This document shows positions 10,343 through 21,011 of a stretch of 55,214 nucleotides of DNA, piece after piece (the stretch's first letter is position 1; every line of letters starts with the position of its first letter). The stretch covers positions 1-55,214 of the forward strand of contig JAUCBJ010001076.1 in the NCBI GenBank assembly GCA_032718475.1. The letters run 5' to 3'. The notes under the pieces are model-generated. The model saw nothing but the letters and a program-made list of their open reading frames with translations, had not been told where the DNA came from and searched no databases. A program made the translations under genes and the position numbers. Source of the DNA: Nemertoderma westbladi (lineage: Eukaryota > Xenacoelomorpha > Nemertodermatida > Nemertodermatidae).

Positions 10343-10603
10343 GGCAGATACAGAGTGAGTACAAAACAAAGACTCAACACCCAATTATAAAGACCTGCAT
10401 AATCATCTAACATGTGTTAACTTTCGTTTATTGTTTTGGTTCCCCCAACACGCCTCAGTAACGTGATCCTTTACTAACCTGCTCTCTTAAATAGCAATGG
10501 GACTTATCGCTCTTATGGACCTAACGCGACTTCACCTCTTTGTTTTGTACAGAACAGGCAGTAAAGTCTTGGGTCTTTGTTTTGTACTCAACCGGCAGAT
10601 ACA
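10343..10603. mobile_element. Small inverted-repeat element (MITE B) with 10-bp target duplication
   Basis: The body 10353-10593 (241 bp) is flanked by GGCAGATACA at 10343-10352 and 10594-10603. Ends are inverted: GAGTACAAAACAAAGACTC on the left and, as reverse complement, GAGTACAAAACAAAGACCC on the right. The opposite palindrome arm (about 11650) has a single uninterrupted GGCAGATAC site, which proves insertion and defines the duplication. Its core matches MITE A. Confidence 0.85.
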
Positions 10604-10910
10604 TGTTGGTGGTTTACAATTGCAATACAGCAGAGATAGATAGAGAGGATAGATTATGGAGCTGGTAGAACATGCATCCAATCAGGTATTACCATATCCT
10701 CCTCATCTAACAGCCATCCCAGACCTATGGGAGAAGATACATTGATGATGGGTACTAAGCTTATATACGATTGGTAGTTGGCTCGGGATAGGTGTTTCTC
10801 TTTAAACAATATTTACAAGGTGGCAGCAAGGTTGACTCGATTTCTCCATGTTTTGAACAGAAAAGACGACACCGAAGCTCGTTCACGTCATTAACTTCTG
10901 ACATTCATGT

Positions 10911-11324
10911 AAAGCAATAAGTATTATGCATAAGTCAGGTCCAAGATTAGCTGATATAGTGTTTATGTTACAATGCGTTATTCTACTTAGAGATCCACAC
11001 TTTTGATAAACCTGGTATTTCAGGACATCGTTTTCATCCCTTGTAATGTATTTGAGTTGGTCCATTTATTGCCGACACCCTCATTATCATCTCGAATATG
11101 AATGTCACATACTTGAACCAGTCTTTGACGTTTGCTATTGGATACACCCCCCCCCCCCCCCCAACCACCACCATCCCTTTCAGTGAAACCTGCCTCTGCA
11201 CTTATGTCTATATTATTCATAACCTTCCAACACATGTTAATATTCATCATTGGCGAACATTGGCAACTATCAGAATCGTATCTAGAGATTTAGAAAGTTT
11301 TATATGCCAATTATATCTCAGGTG
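10911..11324. other. Spacer of the inverted repeat, with a C-rich tract
   Basis: The unpaired centre of the palindrome, about 400 bp. A run of about 15 C lies near 11147-11162. No ORF of note; the 105-aa frame across the C tract has low-complexity proline and no recognised domain. Confidence 0.55.
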
Positions 11325-12585
11325 GTCAGATATTAATGACGTGAACATGCTTCAGTATCGTCTTTTAATCTCAAAAAGTGGAGAAATCGAGTCAACCTTT
11401 GCTGCCACCTTGTAAGTATTGTTTATACACCTATATATCCAAAGCCAACTACCAAGCGTATATTTGGAAAAAAGTTTAGTATCCATCATCAATGTACCTT
11501 CTCCCATTATACTGTAGATCTGTCTGTTAGATGAGGGGGATATTATATACCTGATTGGATGCATGTTCTTCCAGCTCCATCATCAATCCTCTCTCTCTCT
11601 CTCTCTCTGCTGTATTGAAATTGTACTACGTCATGTAAACCACTAACGTATCTGCCTACAAAATAAACTTCATTGTATTGAGTTGTACAAATTCAAGTAA
11701 TGCACCAAATGGAAGGAGGCGGAATTGGAATGAACTGGTGCACTTGACACCGCAGATGATGAAGGTGATTTCTAATACAGCAGTAATTGTATCACATACA
11801 TTACCTACTCGACTAAGAATTATCTATTTGCTCGGATGACATCATCGCCTACCAATTAAGAATACGTACATAGGCCTACATAATTATGTATTTATTATTA
11901 TTATTAAATAAAGAGGATTTAGTATTCAAAAATGTTATTATCGATGGAATCATCTTTGCAGAAATCATCTAGCAACAATTATGATTAATATATAAATTGA
12001 AGTGAATATACTAAAATAACTAACCTCTCATTTGTGGTAGGTGTCATGTAATTTAAGTTTCTGTCATATCGGAGTCATCTTCAATTGCATCTGTAGTGGT
12101 AGACATGGTAACCTGTGAAGGAGTGTTGTCTGAAATGCCATTTAAAAATCACTTGTCATTTTAAAGTGATTTGTAGTCACATCTTGATTGTTTTTTATTG
12201 ACATAAATATTTGTTAAAGTCATTATTTTGAAACAGAGTGGAATGAGATTAAAATGATGAAAAATAAAAATATTTCAAACATGGGTATATCTTTGGAACC
12301 ATATATCACCGTTATAACAAAACAGGTTTAGCTCTCAGTATACCAAAATTTTCCAAAACTAATATTCAATAAAATGTGGTAATTTGTTTTTAAAATAATG
12401 CTATTGTTCTAGAATGGTAGCTATTTTCTAAAACTTCTCAGTTTTCATTTAGCAGCGTTCCCATGGTAACAATAATTATATTCCAGAATTTTATGTGATA
12501 TTTAGAATTGTAAGACCAGTAGCTATCTTTTTCAGAAGATGCGATGAATTTATATTGAGTTATTAGAGTACTACAGCATGTTTGT
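11325..12585. repeat. Right arm of the large inverted repeat, inner part
   Basis: Reverse-complement counterpart of about 8350-10910. It is cut at 12585/12586 by the 17-kb retrotransposon and resumes at 29717. The left arm near 8330-8370 still shows the uncut junction (ACATGTTTGTTGTTTACC-like on the complementary strand). Confidence 0.85.
12581..12585. other. Target site duplication, left copy (TTTGT)
   Basis: TTTGT immediately precedes the left LTR and is repeated at 29717-29721 immediately after the right LTR. The unoccupied palindrome arm has a single copy. Five bases fits the 4-6 bp usual for BEL/Pao integrases. Confidence 0.93.
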
Positions 12586-13829
12586 TGTACGCGCTTTTGA
12601 AGACCTTTAGCAGTTTAACCTGCCAAAATTTATATGTCTTTTGGTTTATAAATAGACTTTAGAAATTGACAAATATTTAATACCAATAAACACAACATTA
12701 GCAGAAGCCAGCCTAGTGCGCGTCCATTCACCCGCTGGATATACCCGGGAGACTGGATTCTGAGGGCTTAGATTGTTATTGCAGTGTAAGCTTACTGTAT
12801 TATTCGATTGATCGTTAATAAATAATTTCTGACTAATATTATTCACTTTCGGGAAATATTAACAGTTCCTTTAGGACGTGGCGCTCTATCTATTTAAACA
12901 GAGCTAGGACTTATACTAATCACAACGGTAAGTCGGTAAGGCTTATGATTCACGTATGAGGCGCATTCTTTAGGAAATGCTTAGTTATCAGTCACAATCA
13001 TGCACACTACCGGTAACACACAATGCTGCACACTAATCTGCCGACTGTCAATGAATTTTATCATATATAAAGAGAACAGCAATTGACTCATGTAGTGCTT
13101 ATCAAATAGCATTAAATTCACTACAAACCACAATAATATAAGTCGCAATCGCTATATGTAACCTGTCTCTCTAACCTGTAGTGTATCAAGAAACTTGGGA
13201 AATTTGGGTTCTTTATAGATGTTCTCCAAATAATATTCAACCAACTGATACAAATAATAACAACAGTAAAAGCATTAAGACGGTAGGTTAAGATATGAAA
13301 TGACAATGTATGTGCCGTATTGATCGGGTTGTTATGATTGATATGATAACAGTTATACGCTCTATAATCTAAGCCTACTAATGTTTCTTCTAAAGTCTGA
13401 AACGAATTGACTCTAGAGCCGGTGTTCCTGGCCTAGATAGAAACAACACAACAGTATCACAAAAAACTGCTACTGTCCCTAACACCGTTGCAGGTATCTT
13501 TTACACAGAGAGGAATAGCTCTCATTGGCAGAACACCAGATTCCACAAGTTCCACGAATATCTAAATGCCGAACTATCAGGAATTTTGCAACCCTTGGCC
13601 AACACACAAAATGAGTCACTCCGCTCGGTTGTCCAGGTTGCATACTCTGCTGCTATAGCTCTGGTTGGTCGATAGAACATAGTAAAGAGCCCCTCGTATA
13701 ACAAATCAGCCAATCAGCCGGTCGCTTTGCATCATTCGAGTTAGAGAGCTTTTTAGAGTATTCCAGCGCCTGGGGGGAAACTGGATTGCAAAGCAAAAGG
13801 GCCAGTTATATCCCACAAAAGCTTTTACA
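12586..13829 (-). repeat. 3' LTR of the 17-kb element
   Basis: 1244 bp, about 99% identical by eye to 28473-29716. In element orientation it starts TGTAAAAGC at 13829 and ends GTACA at 12586. The short ORFs of 61-66 aa inside it are present in both LTRs simply because the LTRs are copies. Confidence 0.95.
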
Positions 13830-13907
13830 CCGCTCCCAGAAAATGGGATTTGAGTCTATAAAATATACAAAATCACAGTTTCTAATATACGTAAATACTC
13901 TAAACAG

Positions 13908-15230
13908 TTAGTCTTTCTTACGCGGACGGCGTTTACGCAGTTTTTTAAAGCTAGCCAGAGTCCTTTTCTCTTTGGGGCGAGCCACTTTACAAGGAGGGCT
14001 ATAACTCCTGGGTGAAGGGTGCAATATAATTGCATCAGAGGGTGTAGGATTATGGTCGGTGTATCCGCCAGTCGAAGTGCCGGGTTGATTGACATCAACG
14101 TCGGGGGAGAGGGGTCTAACGGCTTTAAGAGCTCGTTTTAAGACAGCCGCTCTTACGGGTCCTTTACGAGTGGTCTGAACGAGAGCCGTGGGTGGACCAT
14201 AGGCAGTTAGAAACCTCCGGGGTTTAATGGTTCTTTCCAACTCGCGTTCGCGGGCTCGGTATTCGTAAGGCCGTCGATATACTTCCTGTAACTCGGGGTG
14301 TGAGTTAACAAATAAGTCTCCATAGTCCGGATCCTGACGGATATAATTGATTAAGTTATAGGAATGAAGGTCGCTAGGATTAACACTCCTGAGAAATTTG
14401 CGTACGAATTTGGTTGAAATACATTCTCCGACGCGCTTCAGTAGTTCGTAACTCGATATGCGTGATTTCTGTTCGACAGAAGCGAATAGATAAGGATGGA
14501 ACGCATAAACTCCTTCGTAAGCGCGTCCAGGATAATAACGATGGCGCGAATCACAATGTAAATCAGCGTTCGCTTCCCAAGCTCTGAGGTAACGTAGTGT
14601 GATCATTTCATCTACGCTTTCCAAATCGCGATTAAAAGGGCAATCGAAACTGGCGTGTCCCTTTAGTTGACAATGGTGACATTGAGTCATAAATTGAGGG
14701 CAAACCGCAAAAATATGCAAGTTATTGAGTCTGCAATATGCGCAATAAATTTCCATCGTCGGTTGTTCTTGGAAATAGGAACAGCGGACGTTTGTGTCCA
14801 TGGGCGTATCATGGTCTCTCGATGCGCATAACCGACAACGTTGCCTAGAAACATAGTTGGCATGTCGATAATCGTACGCAGTGAGACACTGTGGACCTTG
14901 ATACCATTCTATGATGTAATCGTTGTCGCTGTTCCGGGGCGCGATAGGCTGAATCTCCTCAGATTCTAGACATATTGGTTCGTCTTCCAAGTGCATAGCT
15001 GAGGTGGGCGTGTCTGTCTCTTCAGGTGGACCTATTGTCTGAATTTCCACGACAGAATAACCTGTGGGGATTCGAGGTCTTTGTATAACAGAGGAGTGCA
15101 AGTTCGATATACAAGTCCCAAGTATTAATGGATGGGCGCGTATAGTACGACTGCACACATCGGCTAGCCAACCGGCAAGTGCGGTGTTTTCAAGGTGTTT
15201 AAGGAGGGACGGAGTGGAACACTCATGAAG
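13908..15230 (-). CDS. Accessory zinc-knuckle protein with basic tail
   Basis: The frame opens after a TAG at 15233-15231 and runs to 13908. The first in-frame start-like codon is GTG at 15158, giving 416 aa, so initiation here is doubtful and entry by a -1 shift from the upstream ORF is possible. From residue 107 (counted from 15158) there are three Cys/His modules: CRLCASRDHDTPMDTNVRC, CAYCRLNNLHIFAVC (CX2CX6HX4C) and CHHCQLKGHASFDC (a classic CX2CX4HX4C knuckle). The C-terminus is strongly basic (FKKLRKRRPRKKD), like a nuclear or nucleic-acid-binding tail. There is no signal peptide or membrane segment, so it is not an envelope protein. It sits between integrase and the 3' LTR. Function is unknown; nucleic-acid binding is inferred. 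Confidence 0.75.
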   Translation of the reverse strand, partial: LHECSTPSLLKHLENTALAGWLADVCSRTIRAHPLILGTCISNLHSSVIQRPRIPTGYSVVEIQTIGPPEETDTPTSAMHLEDEPICLESEEIQPIAPRNSDNDYIIEWYQGPQCLTAYDYRHANYVSRQRCRLCASRDHDTPMDTNVRCSYFQEQPTMEIYCAYCRLNNLHIFAVCPQFMTQCHHCQLKGHASFDCPFNRDLESVDEMITLRYLRAWEANADLHCDSRHRYYPGRAYEGVYAFHPYLFASVEQKSRISSYELLKRVGECISTKFVRKFLRSVNPSDLHSYNLINYIRQDPDYGDLFVNSHPELQEVYRRPYEYRARERELERTIKPRRFLTAYGPPTALVQTTRKGPVRAAVLKRALKAVRPLSPDVDVNQPGTSTGGYTDHNPTPSDAIILHPSPRSYSPPCKVARPKEKRTLASFKKLRKRRPRKKD

Positions 15231-15523
15231 CTATACACGGCGCCAGGTGCGGTTAATGGTCCATCAAAGTATAATCGAGAATAATGATCTCCGTATACTT
15301 GTTGATAGTTAATGGGATTTCCGACTTTGAAATTCCATCCGTATTCCTGAAAGGCAAGATGTCCGATGGAAGTTCGTTGCACCTTTGTAATGTTGCTAGA
15401 CGTATTAGCATACATGGTGCGGAAGAAACCTCGACCTTCTGCCCAGGGAGCAATCAGCTGAGTATCAACGAAAGGGTATGGAATATTCTCCATATTCCGT
15501 CGTATGCTTAATATGTTTTCCAT
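15164..15523 (-). CDS. Accessory ORF, 119 aa, unknown
   Basis: It starts at an ATG in good context (ATCAATGG) and encodes a tyrosine- and asparagine-rich peptide (for example YANTSSNITKVQRTSIGHL) with no domain I recognise. It stops at TAG 15166-15164, inside the open part of the following zinc-knuckle frame, which is in -1 register relative to it. The overlap holds C-TTA-AAC at 15197-15203 in the right phase for a -1 slip. It may therefore be the N-terminal part of the zinc-knuckle protein, or the two may be separated by an indel. Confidence 0.55.
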   Translation of the reverse strand: MENILSIRRNMENIPYPFVDTQLIAPWAEGRGFFRTMYANTSSNITKVQRTSIGHLAFQEYGWNFKVGNPINYQQVYGDHYSRLYFDGPLTAPGAVYSFMSVPLRPSLNTLKTPHLPVG

Positions 15524-16392
15524 TGATGGTAGTGGTAGAGAGCAGGGGAAGACCTATGTCGTATTCAGAAATATTCAGAAATACGATCTCAGTTCTCAGT
15601 TGGAGGATTCAATCGTTCGAAGACTATCTCCAAATGAATTTATCTCTAGTGCGAGGAGATAAACACCAGTTCAAGGATATGTTTATCTCAGTTGTTCTAC
15701 ATAAGATTTATATCTCCAATCATTGAGGGAGGTGAACAACCAGATTTATGACACATAAAGGTACCAGTTGTTCACAAACTATCCTCGTGTTCTTTCAGTC
15801 CTTGTTTGTATCACGGTTGCGGACTTAAGGAAATTATTGATGGTTGATTTTCTAATCAACAACGAGAGGGTGAAAGTTGATATCATAAATATCAACAGAA
15901 TGTGGAATGTGACATGGACAAGAGGTGCGGACACCAATATGAGCATCCAAATAAACAGTAAGGGGTGGGGAGATTTATTAGGAGGCGGTATGATCCATAC
16001 CACGATACGGCAATGATTGGTCGATCGTCTCCCAAAGCTCCGAGCACATTGGGAAGAGAAGGTGGGACGAAGTATGTTGTATTTTCAATAGCGATGTATA
16101 GAGGGATAAAGGGAGTAAAGAGGAGGGAGGATATATGGTAGTATCTATAAGATACCACAATGGACATGTTTCCGTCACATCATCATTCATTCTTGCCCTT
16201 TAATTGTGACACTGATCACAATAATTACAGGAAAACGATGAAGGAAGAGAAAATTACAGCCTCCCGAAGGAGACCGCCCGTGAGCACCCATGCCCCGGGG
16301 AAAAACTATTCACATCATGGACCCTGGACATTAACCCATGTCTCTTCTCCAGTGTTCTCCTCTATTTGTCTTTACAAGCTTTCTTCCATGTT

Positions 16393-16770
16393 CTATCTTT
16401 CGAGTTGTTTTCGAATAGAATTCTCGTGTTCCATTCTCGGTTTATCGTTACGACTCCGCTGTGTATGATATTTAAATAGAACCATTTCCCTCTCTGTATC
16501 TACATCGTCCATATCATGTAAATCGATAGGATGGCCGGTAGTTAAGAAGTCCATATACGTACCATTACGATTCGTATAGCGAGCGGTGAATTTTCGATAA
16601 TCCAATTCACGCGCAAGTTGCTCTTGGGACATCGGCGGTTCGATATAACGACCATCGTCCTCCGTAATGGTTGGATCGGCTTCACCGCGCATTAAGCTAT
16701 CCACAAATGCTTGCAAAGGTAGAGTATATCGCTCCCTAATACCAAGATCATCTTCTATCAACTCCGTCAT
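16393..16770 (-). CDS. Accessory ORF, 125 aa, acidic, unknown
   Basis: ATG-started ORF in the post-pol region of the 17-kb element. It is highly charged with an acidic N-half (MTELIEDDLGIRERY) and contains MSQEQLARELDYRKFTARY, which looks helical. No family is recognised. A pyrimidine/AG context upstream (AACTCAG and ATAGCAG before the ATG) could be a splice acceptor for a subgenomic message. Confidence 0.5.
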   Translation of the reverse strand: MTELIEDDLGIRERYTLPLQAFVDSLMRGEADPTITEDDGRYIEPPMSQEQLARELDYRKFTARYTNRNGTYMDFLTTGHPIDLHDMDDVDTEREMVLFKYHTQRSRNDKPRMEHENSIRKQLER

Positions 16771-18394
16771 ATCTGCTATCTGAGTTTATTAATATCAAAA
16801 TGAGTTTATGTTTAGGCGAGCGGGCGTCGCTGCCTACCTCTCTTTGCCCCCGGACAGTGGGATTCTCAGCGCCGATGTACCGTCGTCGCGGTGTTTACGC
16901 CAACATGTAGCAACAGCACGACAACGATAACCGGCACAAGTCACTCCACTGTCCGTCCCAAAGGCTTGGATCCACTTGAGGTTCTTTCTATAGGAGAGTT
17001 GGGCTACTTTTGCAATTGCGACTAGCTACCTGTAAACATACTTTAGCAGTAACATTCACCTATAAACACACAAATTCCACACAACTGTCACCAATTGTAC
17101 ACATACAGGCCATTTGTCTGTTAGTCAGTGCCTTCCAGAATGTCACGTTATTACTGTGTATCCTTGGATACTAACAGTGTGCTATGTATTATCTATGCTA
17201 TGCAATGGGACAAGCTTTCTATTGTTCTTTTAACTTGCTTCGAATTCTAGCGTGGGTGTTGCTATGGTGACATTATGGAAAGCTAGCGGTAGAATTAGGG
17301 TAATTCTCATGCATACAGATCTGGAATGCTATTTAATAGTAATTCTTTAATTGTCAATATCCTCTTTATGCATGATTTTATTAATTTTATCGGCTATTGA
17401 CTATATGTTGGAGATTCTCGCACTCTAATACACTCAATAGGATGAATCTCTGCTCCCATGATCTATTAATTAATGGAATTTTGGGAATGTTATAAATTGT
17501 ATAAAAATGACAATTTATTAAATTCATTTAAAATATGAATTTAAATTTATTCCCGTGAATTTTATTATTTGATGTTAAAATTGACACAATTTTTATTCCA
17601 GAGCATGTCTGGGGACTGAGGATCCTTAATTCTATAAAATTGTCCTTTAAGAGTATCGGTAAGTGCTGCGATATCTTAATTGACTAGAAATTTTAAAGGA
17701 TCTGAATTTTACAGATTTTAATAAATATTAAATTAATATTTAAGATGGGCACCGATTTATTCCAGAACTTGTCTGGGGACGTTAACCACTGATTCTAGAA
17801 TTTGTCTTTCAAGTATATCGGTGGGTGCCGCGATATCTTAATCGACTAGAATTACAGATGGTCAAAAGGTTTAACAGATTTATTTGCGTTTTACGCTACT
17901 GTTATAGGGACATCACGCTACTATATGTATTATTATATATGGTATGAGAGCAATATCGCACGAAGCAATGTCAGTGTGAAGAGGCAAGTCGTTTCCAAGG
18001 TCTACCCAGAGCTTGGTTTAGCCGAGACACGAGGATCTGAACTTTGCATTCCTAATACTCTGCCTACCAATAATACTTGAATATAGTAGTGGCTTTATGG
18101 TACTTTAATAAGTACGGACATTTCATTTTACTGTAGTCACGTATTTATAATATGATACGGACAGTAAGGAAAGAGAAAAAATTATTTCTCGCCGTCACAC
18201 TAAATATATATTATATATATGTAATTACGTAATAAACACTAATATATTGCACTAACCTACTAAATAATCTAAAATAACATTCTACTAAATAAAATTAAAT
18301 AAAACGATTATAATAAAGTACATAATAAAGTTCGCATATAAAAATATAATAAAAATAGATAGAATAATATAGTCATACACCCACTCCAGACGTA
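16771..18394 (-). other. Non-coding spacer between integrase and accessory ORFs
   Basis: About 1.6 kb, AT-rich, without ORFs of note. It contains a diverged tandem duplication (17593-17690 and 17758-17855), described separately. Confidence 0.6.
17593..17855 (-). repeat. Diverged 165-bp tandem duplication with conserved hairpin
   Basis: Two copies about 165 bp apart share TTATTCCAGA, the small stem CCAGA-N5-TCTGG, then TATCGGT and GCGATATCTTAAT followed by GACTAGAA. The best-conserved parts are the hairpin and the GCGATATC palindrome, while the spacer between them has diverged. Confidence 0.75.
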
Positions 18395-20956
18395 TCACGT
18401 TGGGGAGTCCCTAGATGTTTGAGGAATTAGGGAGGTGGTCGTGGGAAGAGTGTCTTGCCTTCCATAGTTTCCGGAGAGTTCTCTGTCTCTTTCCAGTAAA
18501 CATAAACGACCAACTGGGCGGTTGAGTTGTTGCGTCTCAAAGATTATGCCTGGCTTCTTGAAGTTACGCCGCATGACGACGAGTTCTACCGAGCGTACTA
18601 AACCATCATCCGAGATGTGAGTCTCGATGATACGACCTGTCTGCCACCGTTTACGTGGGAGGTCTGGATCTACAATAAGCACCACATCTCCGGCGCTGAC
18701 GTTTTCTTGCTGCGCAAACCACTTAGTTCGAAGTTGTAGCGTGGGCAGATAATGTTTCTCGAAATGGTCAGCGAAACGACGGGATAGCAACTGCATAAGT
18801 TGCCAAGTTCGACGGCAGTATTCGTCTCCGTCGGCAATCTCCGATCGTGGGAGCATGGCTACAGGTTTCTTCAGTAGGAAGTGCGCGGGTGTTAGCGCTT
18901 CCAGGGAATCGGGACTCGATGAGACTGGCATAAGCGGTCTCTCGTTGAGATAGGCAGCTATTTCCTCCATTAATGTCCGCAAAAGTTCGTCGGTGAGATA
19001 CGCGCGGCATGGCACTATAAAGTGAAATGCGGTCTTGACACTTCTAATTAATCTCTCCCAACTTCCTCCCCACCAAGGGGCGTCGGCGGCGTTGAAGGTC
19101 CAGCTAGACGCTGTTATCCTTAGCTGATCGTCCACCTGTCTTTGGTTCCAGTCCTTCACGTAAGCCTGTATTTCGTTGTTGGCACCAATGAAGTTCGTTC
19201 CCTTATCCGATCTCATGGTATTACTCGTCCCGAAGCGAGCGATCTGTTGGCGTAAACTTAAGATGAAGCTGTTGGTAGATAGATCGTTCACCATATCGAG
19301 ATGGATGGCTCTACAAGTCATGCATACGAAGATGACACACCATCTCTTGACTATAGTCCTAGCACGATATACTTCAATAGGGCCAAATAAATCTACACCA
19401 GTATTAGTAAAAGGTGGTTCATAGAAGCTTACTCGTTCCCTAGGTAATTCTGCCTCTCGCTGTGTTAAAGGCCTACTGAATGCTTTCCTACAGGGTATGC
19501 AGTTCCTAAGAACTTGGTTCAGAGCTCTACGGGGTTTATCAAAATAATAGCGAGTTCGAATTTCGCTAAGAACTCGTTCTCTACCAGCATGATAAAGTTT
19601 ACTGTGAACATCTACAATCATCTTGATTTGTACTTCAAGATTTCTAATGAGTATGGGGAATTTAGTGTCAAAGGATAATGGCGCATTGGTGAGCCTTCCT
19701 CCAACACGTATTAACCCATCTATCATTGTGCTAGAGAATCGATCCCTTAAGCGCATCTGCGGATTTCTCAACAACAGGAAATACTTATCGGAATCCTCAT
19801 AGCATTGCAGGAGTCTCAGTATCTGCTTATTGGCTTCTTCATGCTCCTGGTGACTAATTTTCTCCTTTAGAAACCGGTCGGATGTCTTATATTTGGGTAA
19901 ATTTTTAATAATATGAACTTGCGCAGATGTCAATGGAGAGATATCACTAATGGTCTTTGTCCTGTAGTAGTGATGATGAAAACATCTCCTTAAATACGTG
20001 ACGGCTTTACAGAGCCGATTCCAGGAACTGTAGTGATGCATTGCTCTCTGCAGCAGGGGTGAGATTCCTTGCGAGATGTCTGGTGTTCCAGATTTCCAAT
20101 CTCTATCTCTAATTTCCGCAACAGACTTATTTGTGGCGAGGGATTGTGGATCCGAAGCATCGTTTCCGGAAGTATGTAATACAGATAGATCGATCGTCGG
20201 TTTAAATAACTTCGATTTACTCGCCCGGGTTTTAGGTTTGACTGTCTCCGCTCCCTTGGCTTGTCTAATCTCCGCCGTAGTAAGGTGAGGAGGCCATTCA
20301 TCCTCTTCCTTGCTCAGGAAGTCGGGTCCACCCAACCAGTCTGGAGTATCTATCAGTTCCTGTGGAGTCGCTCCCCGGGAGGCGATATCGGCTGGATTAA
20401 TCGTACCAGGGCAATGTCTCCATTGATCTATCTTTGTGCGACTAAGAATAATAGCTACCCTGTTAGTAACAAAAACGCTAAACTGACAGACTTCATTGGT
20501 TATATACTCCAACACGAGTAAAGCGTCGGTCCAATAAACAGTTTTCTCCAGTGGATAGTCGATTTGTTCTGTTACGTTCCGGCCGATGGCTGTAGCGTAT
20601 AAAGCCGCCTTTAACTCCGCTCGAGGAACCTTTAACTTGTTGTTAATCAATGCCTTAGAGGTAACCAAGGCGACCTTGATTCCATCCGGAGTTTCGACTC
20701 GCAGATATGCCACTATACCTATTCCCATGTCACTGGCGTCTCCAAACACATGGAGTTGATAGGAATAAGTAGGGAGAACATGACCAAAATATGCACGGGA
20801 AATTATAAAGCTCTCGATGGCAGGTAGAGAATCATCCCATTTCATCCATTTCTTTAACAGTTCTCCCTTAAGCGGACCGTCCCATGAGTGGTTTTCAAGC
20901 CACATTTGTTGTACTAAACTCCGAGCAATCAATATAACTGGGCTAATAAATCCCAA
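18395..20956 (-). CDS. BEL/Pao RNase H and integrase (pol, 3' part)
   Basis: This 853-aa frame begins inside the RT-RNase H connection (DPLGFISPVIL). RNase H residues are visible: FGDAS near 70, RAELKA near 110, WTDA near 140 and NPADIASRG near 195. Integrase follows: an HHCC zinc domain (H-S-K-L-Y-H ... CIPC, about 455-490), and a catalytic core with GVDLFGP, SDKGTNF and the glutamate in WWGGSWERL. The C-terminal domain has GDVVLIVDPDLPRKRW. All DDE-type catalytic residues look intact. Its first in-frame start is internal; it is joined to the upstream RT frame by a +1 frame change near a T7 run at 21032-21038. Confidence 0.93.
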   Translation of the reverse strand: MGFISPVILIARSLVQQMWLENHSWDGPLKGELLKKWMKWDDSLPAIESFIISRAYFGHVLPTYSYQLHVFGDASDMGIGIVAYLRVETPDGIKVALVTSKALINNKLKVPRAELKAALYATAIGRNVTEQIDYPLEKTVYWTDALLVLEYITNEVCQFSVFVTNRVAIILSRTKIDQWRHCPGTINPADIASRGATPQELIDTPDWLGGPDFLSKEEDEWPPHLTTAEIRQAKGAETVKPKTRASKSKLFKPTIDLSVLHTSGNDASDPQSLATNKSVAEIRDRDWKSGTPDISQGISPLLQRAMHHYSSWNRLCKAVTYLRRCFHHHYYRTKTISDISPLTSAQVHIIKNLPKYKTSDRFLKEKISHQEHEEANKQILRLLQCYEDSDKYFLLLRNPQMRLRDRFSSTMIDGLIRVGGRLTNAPLSFDTKFPILIRNLEVQIKMIVDVHSKLYHAGRERVLSEIRTRYYFDKPRRALNQVLRNCIPCRKAFSRPLTQREAELPRERVSFYEPPFTNTGVDLFGPIEVYRARTIVKRWCVIFVCMTCRAIHLDMVNDLSTNSFILSLRQQIARFGTSNTMRSDKGTNFIGANNEIQAYVKDWNQRQVDDQLRITASSWTFNAADAPWWGGSWERLIRSVKTAFHFIVPCRAYLTDELLRTLMEEIAAYLNERPLMPVSSSPDSLEALTPAHFLLKKPVAMLPRSEIADGDEYCRRTWQLMQLLSRRFADHFEKHYLPTLQLRTKWFAQQENVSAGDVVLIVDPDLPRKRWQTGRIIETHISDDGLVRSVELVVMRRNFKKPGIIFETQQLNRPVGRLCLLERDRELSGNYGRQDTLPTTTSLIPQTSRDSPT

Positions 20957-21011
20957 TGGGTCGAAATAAGTGCTCAGGATACTTAAACAAATCCGTTTGG
21001 TCCGAACTGAA

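Larger units (their letters stand above)
7951..10910. repeat. Left arm of a large inverted repeat
   Basis: Sequence from 7951 reappears as reverse complement in 11325-12585 and 29717-30460. For example, 8560-9045 mirrors 11896-12420, 10258-10352 mirrors about 11650-11745, and 10604-10910 mirrors about 11325-11640. The outermost shared motif is TCCGTATAGAACTGCATTTT (7951-7970). The arm is interrupted by elements at 9055-9917 and 10353-10593. Arms are diverged (roughly 80-95% by eye depending on segment), so the inversion is old and not an assembly fold-back. Confidence 0.85.

Noticed and set aside
12646-13713. Small ORFs of 61-66 aa, duplicated at 28533-29600, as conserved genes
   Set aside because: They are identical only because they lie in the two LTRs of one element. 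No start context or domain.
13908-16770. Envelope gene in the post-pol region of the 17-kb element
   Set aside because: No signal peptide, transmembrane segment, furin-like site or fusion-peptide-like run is seen in any of the ORFs.
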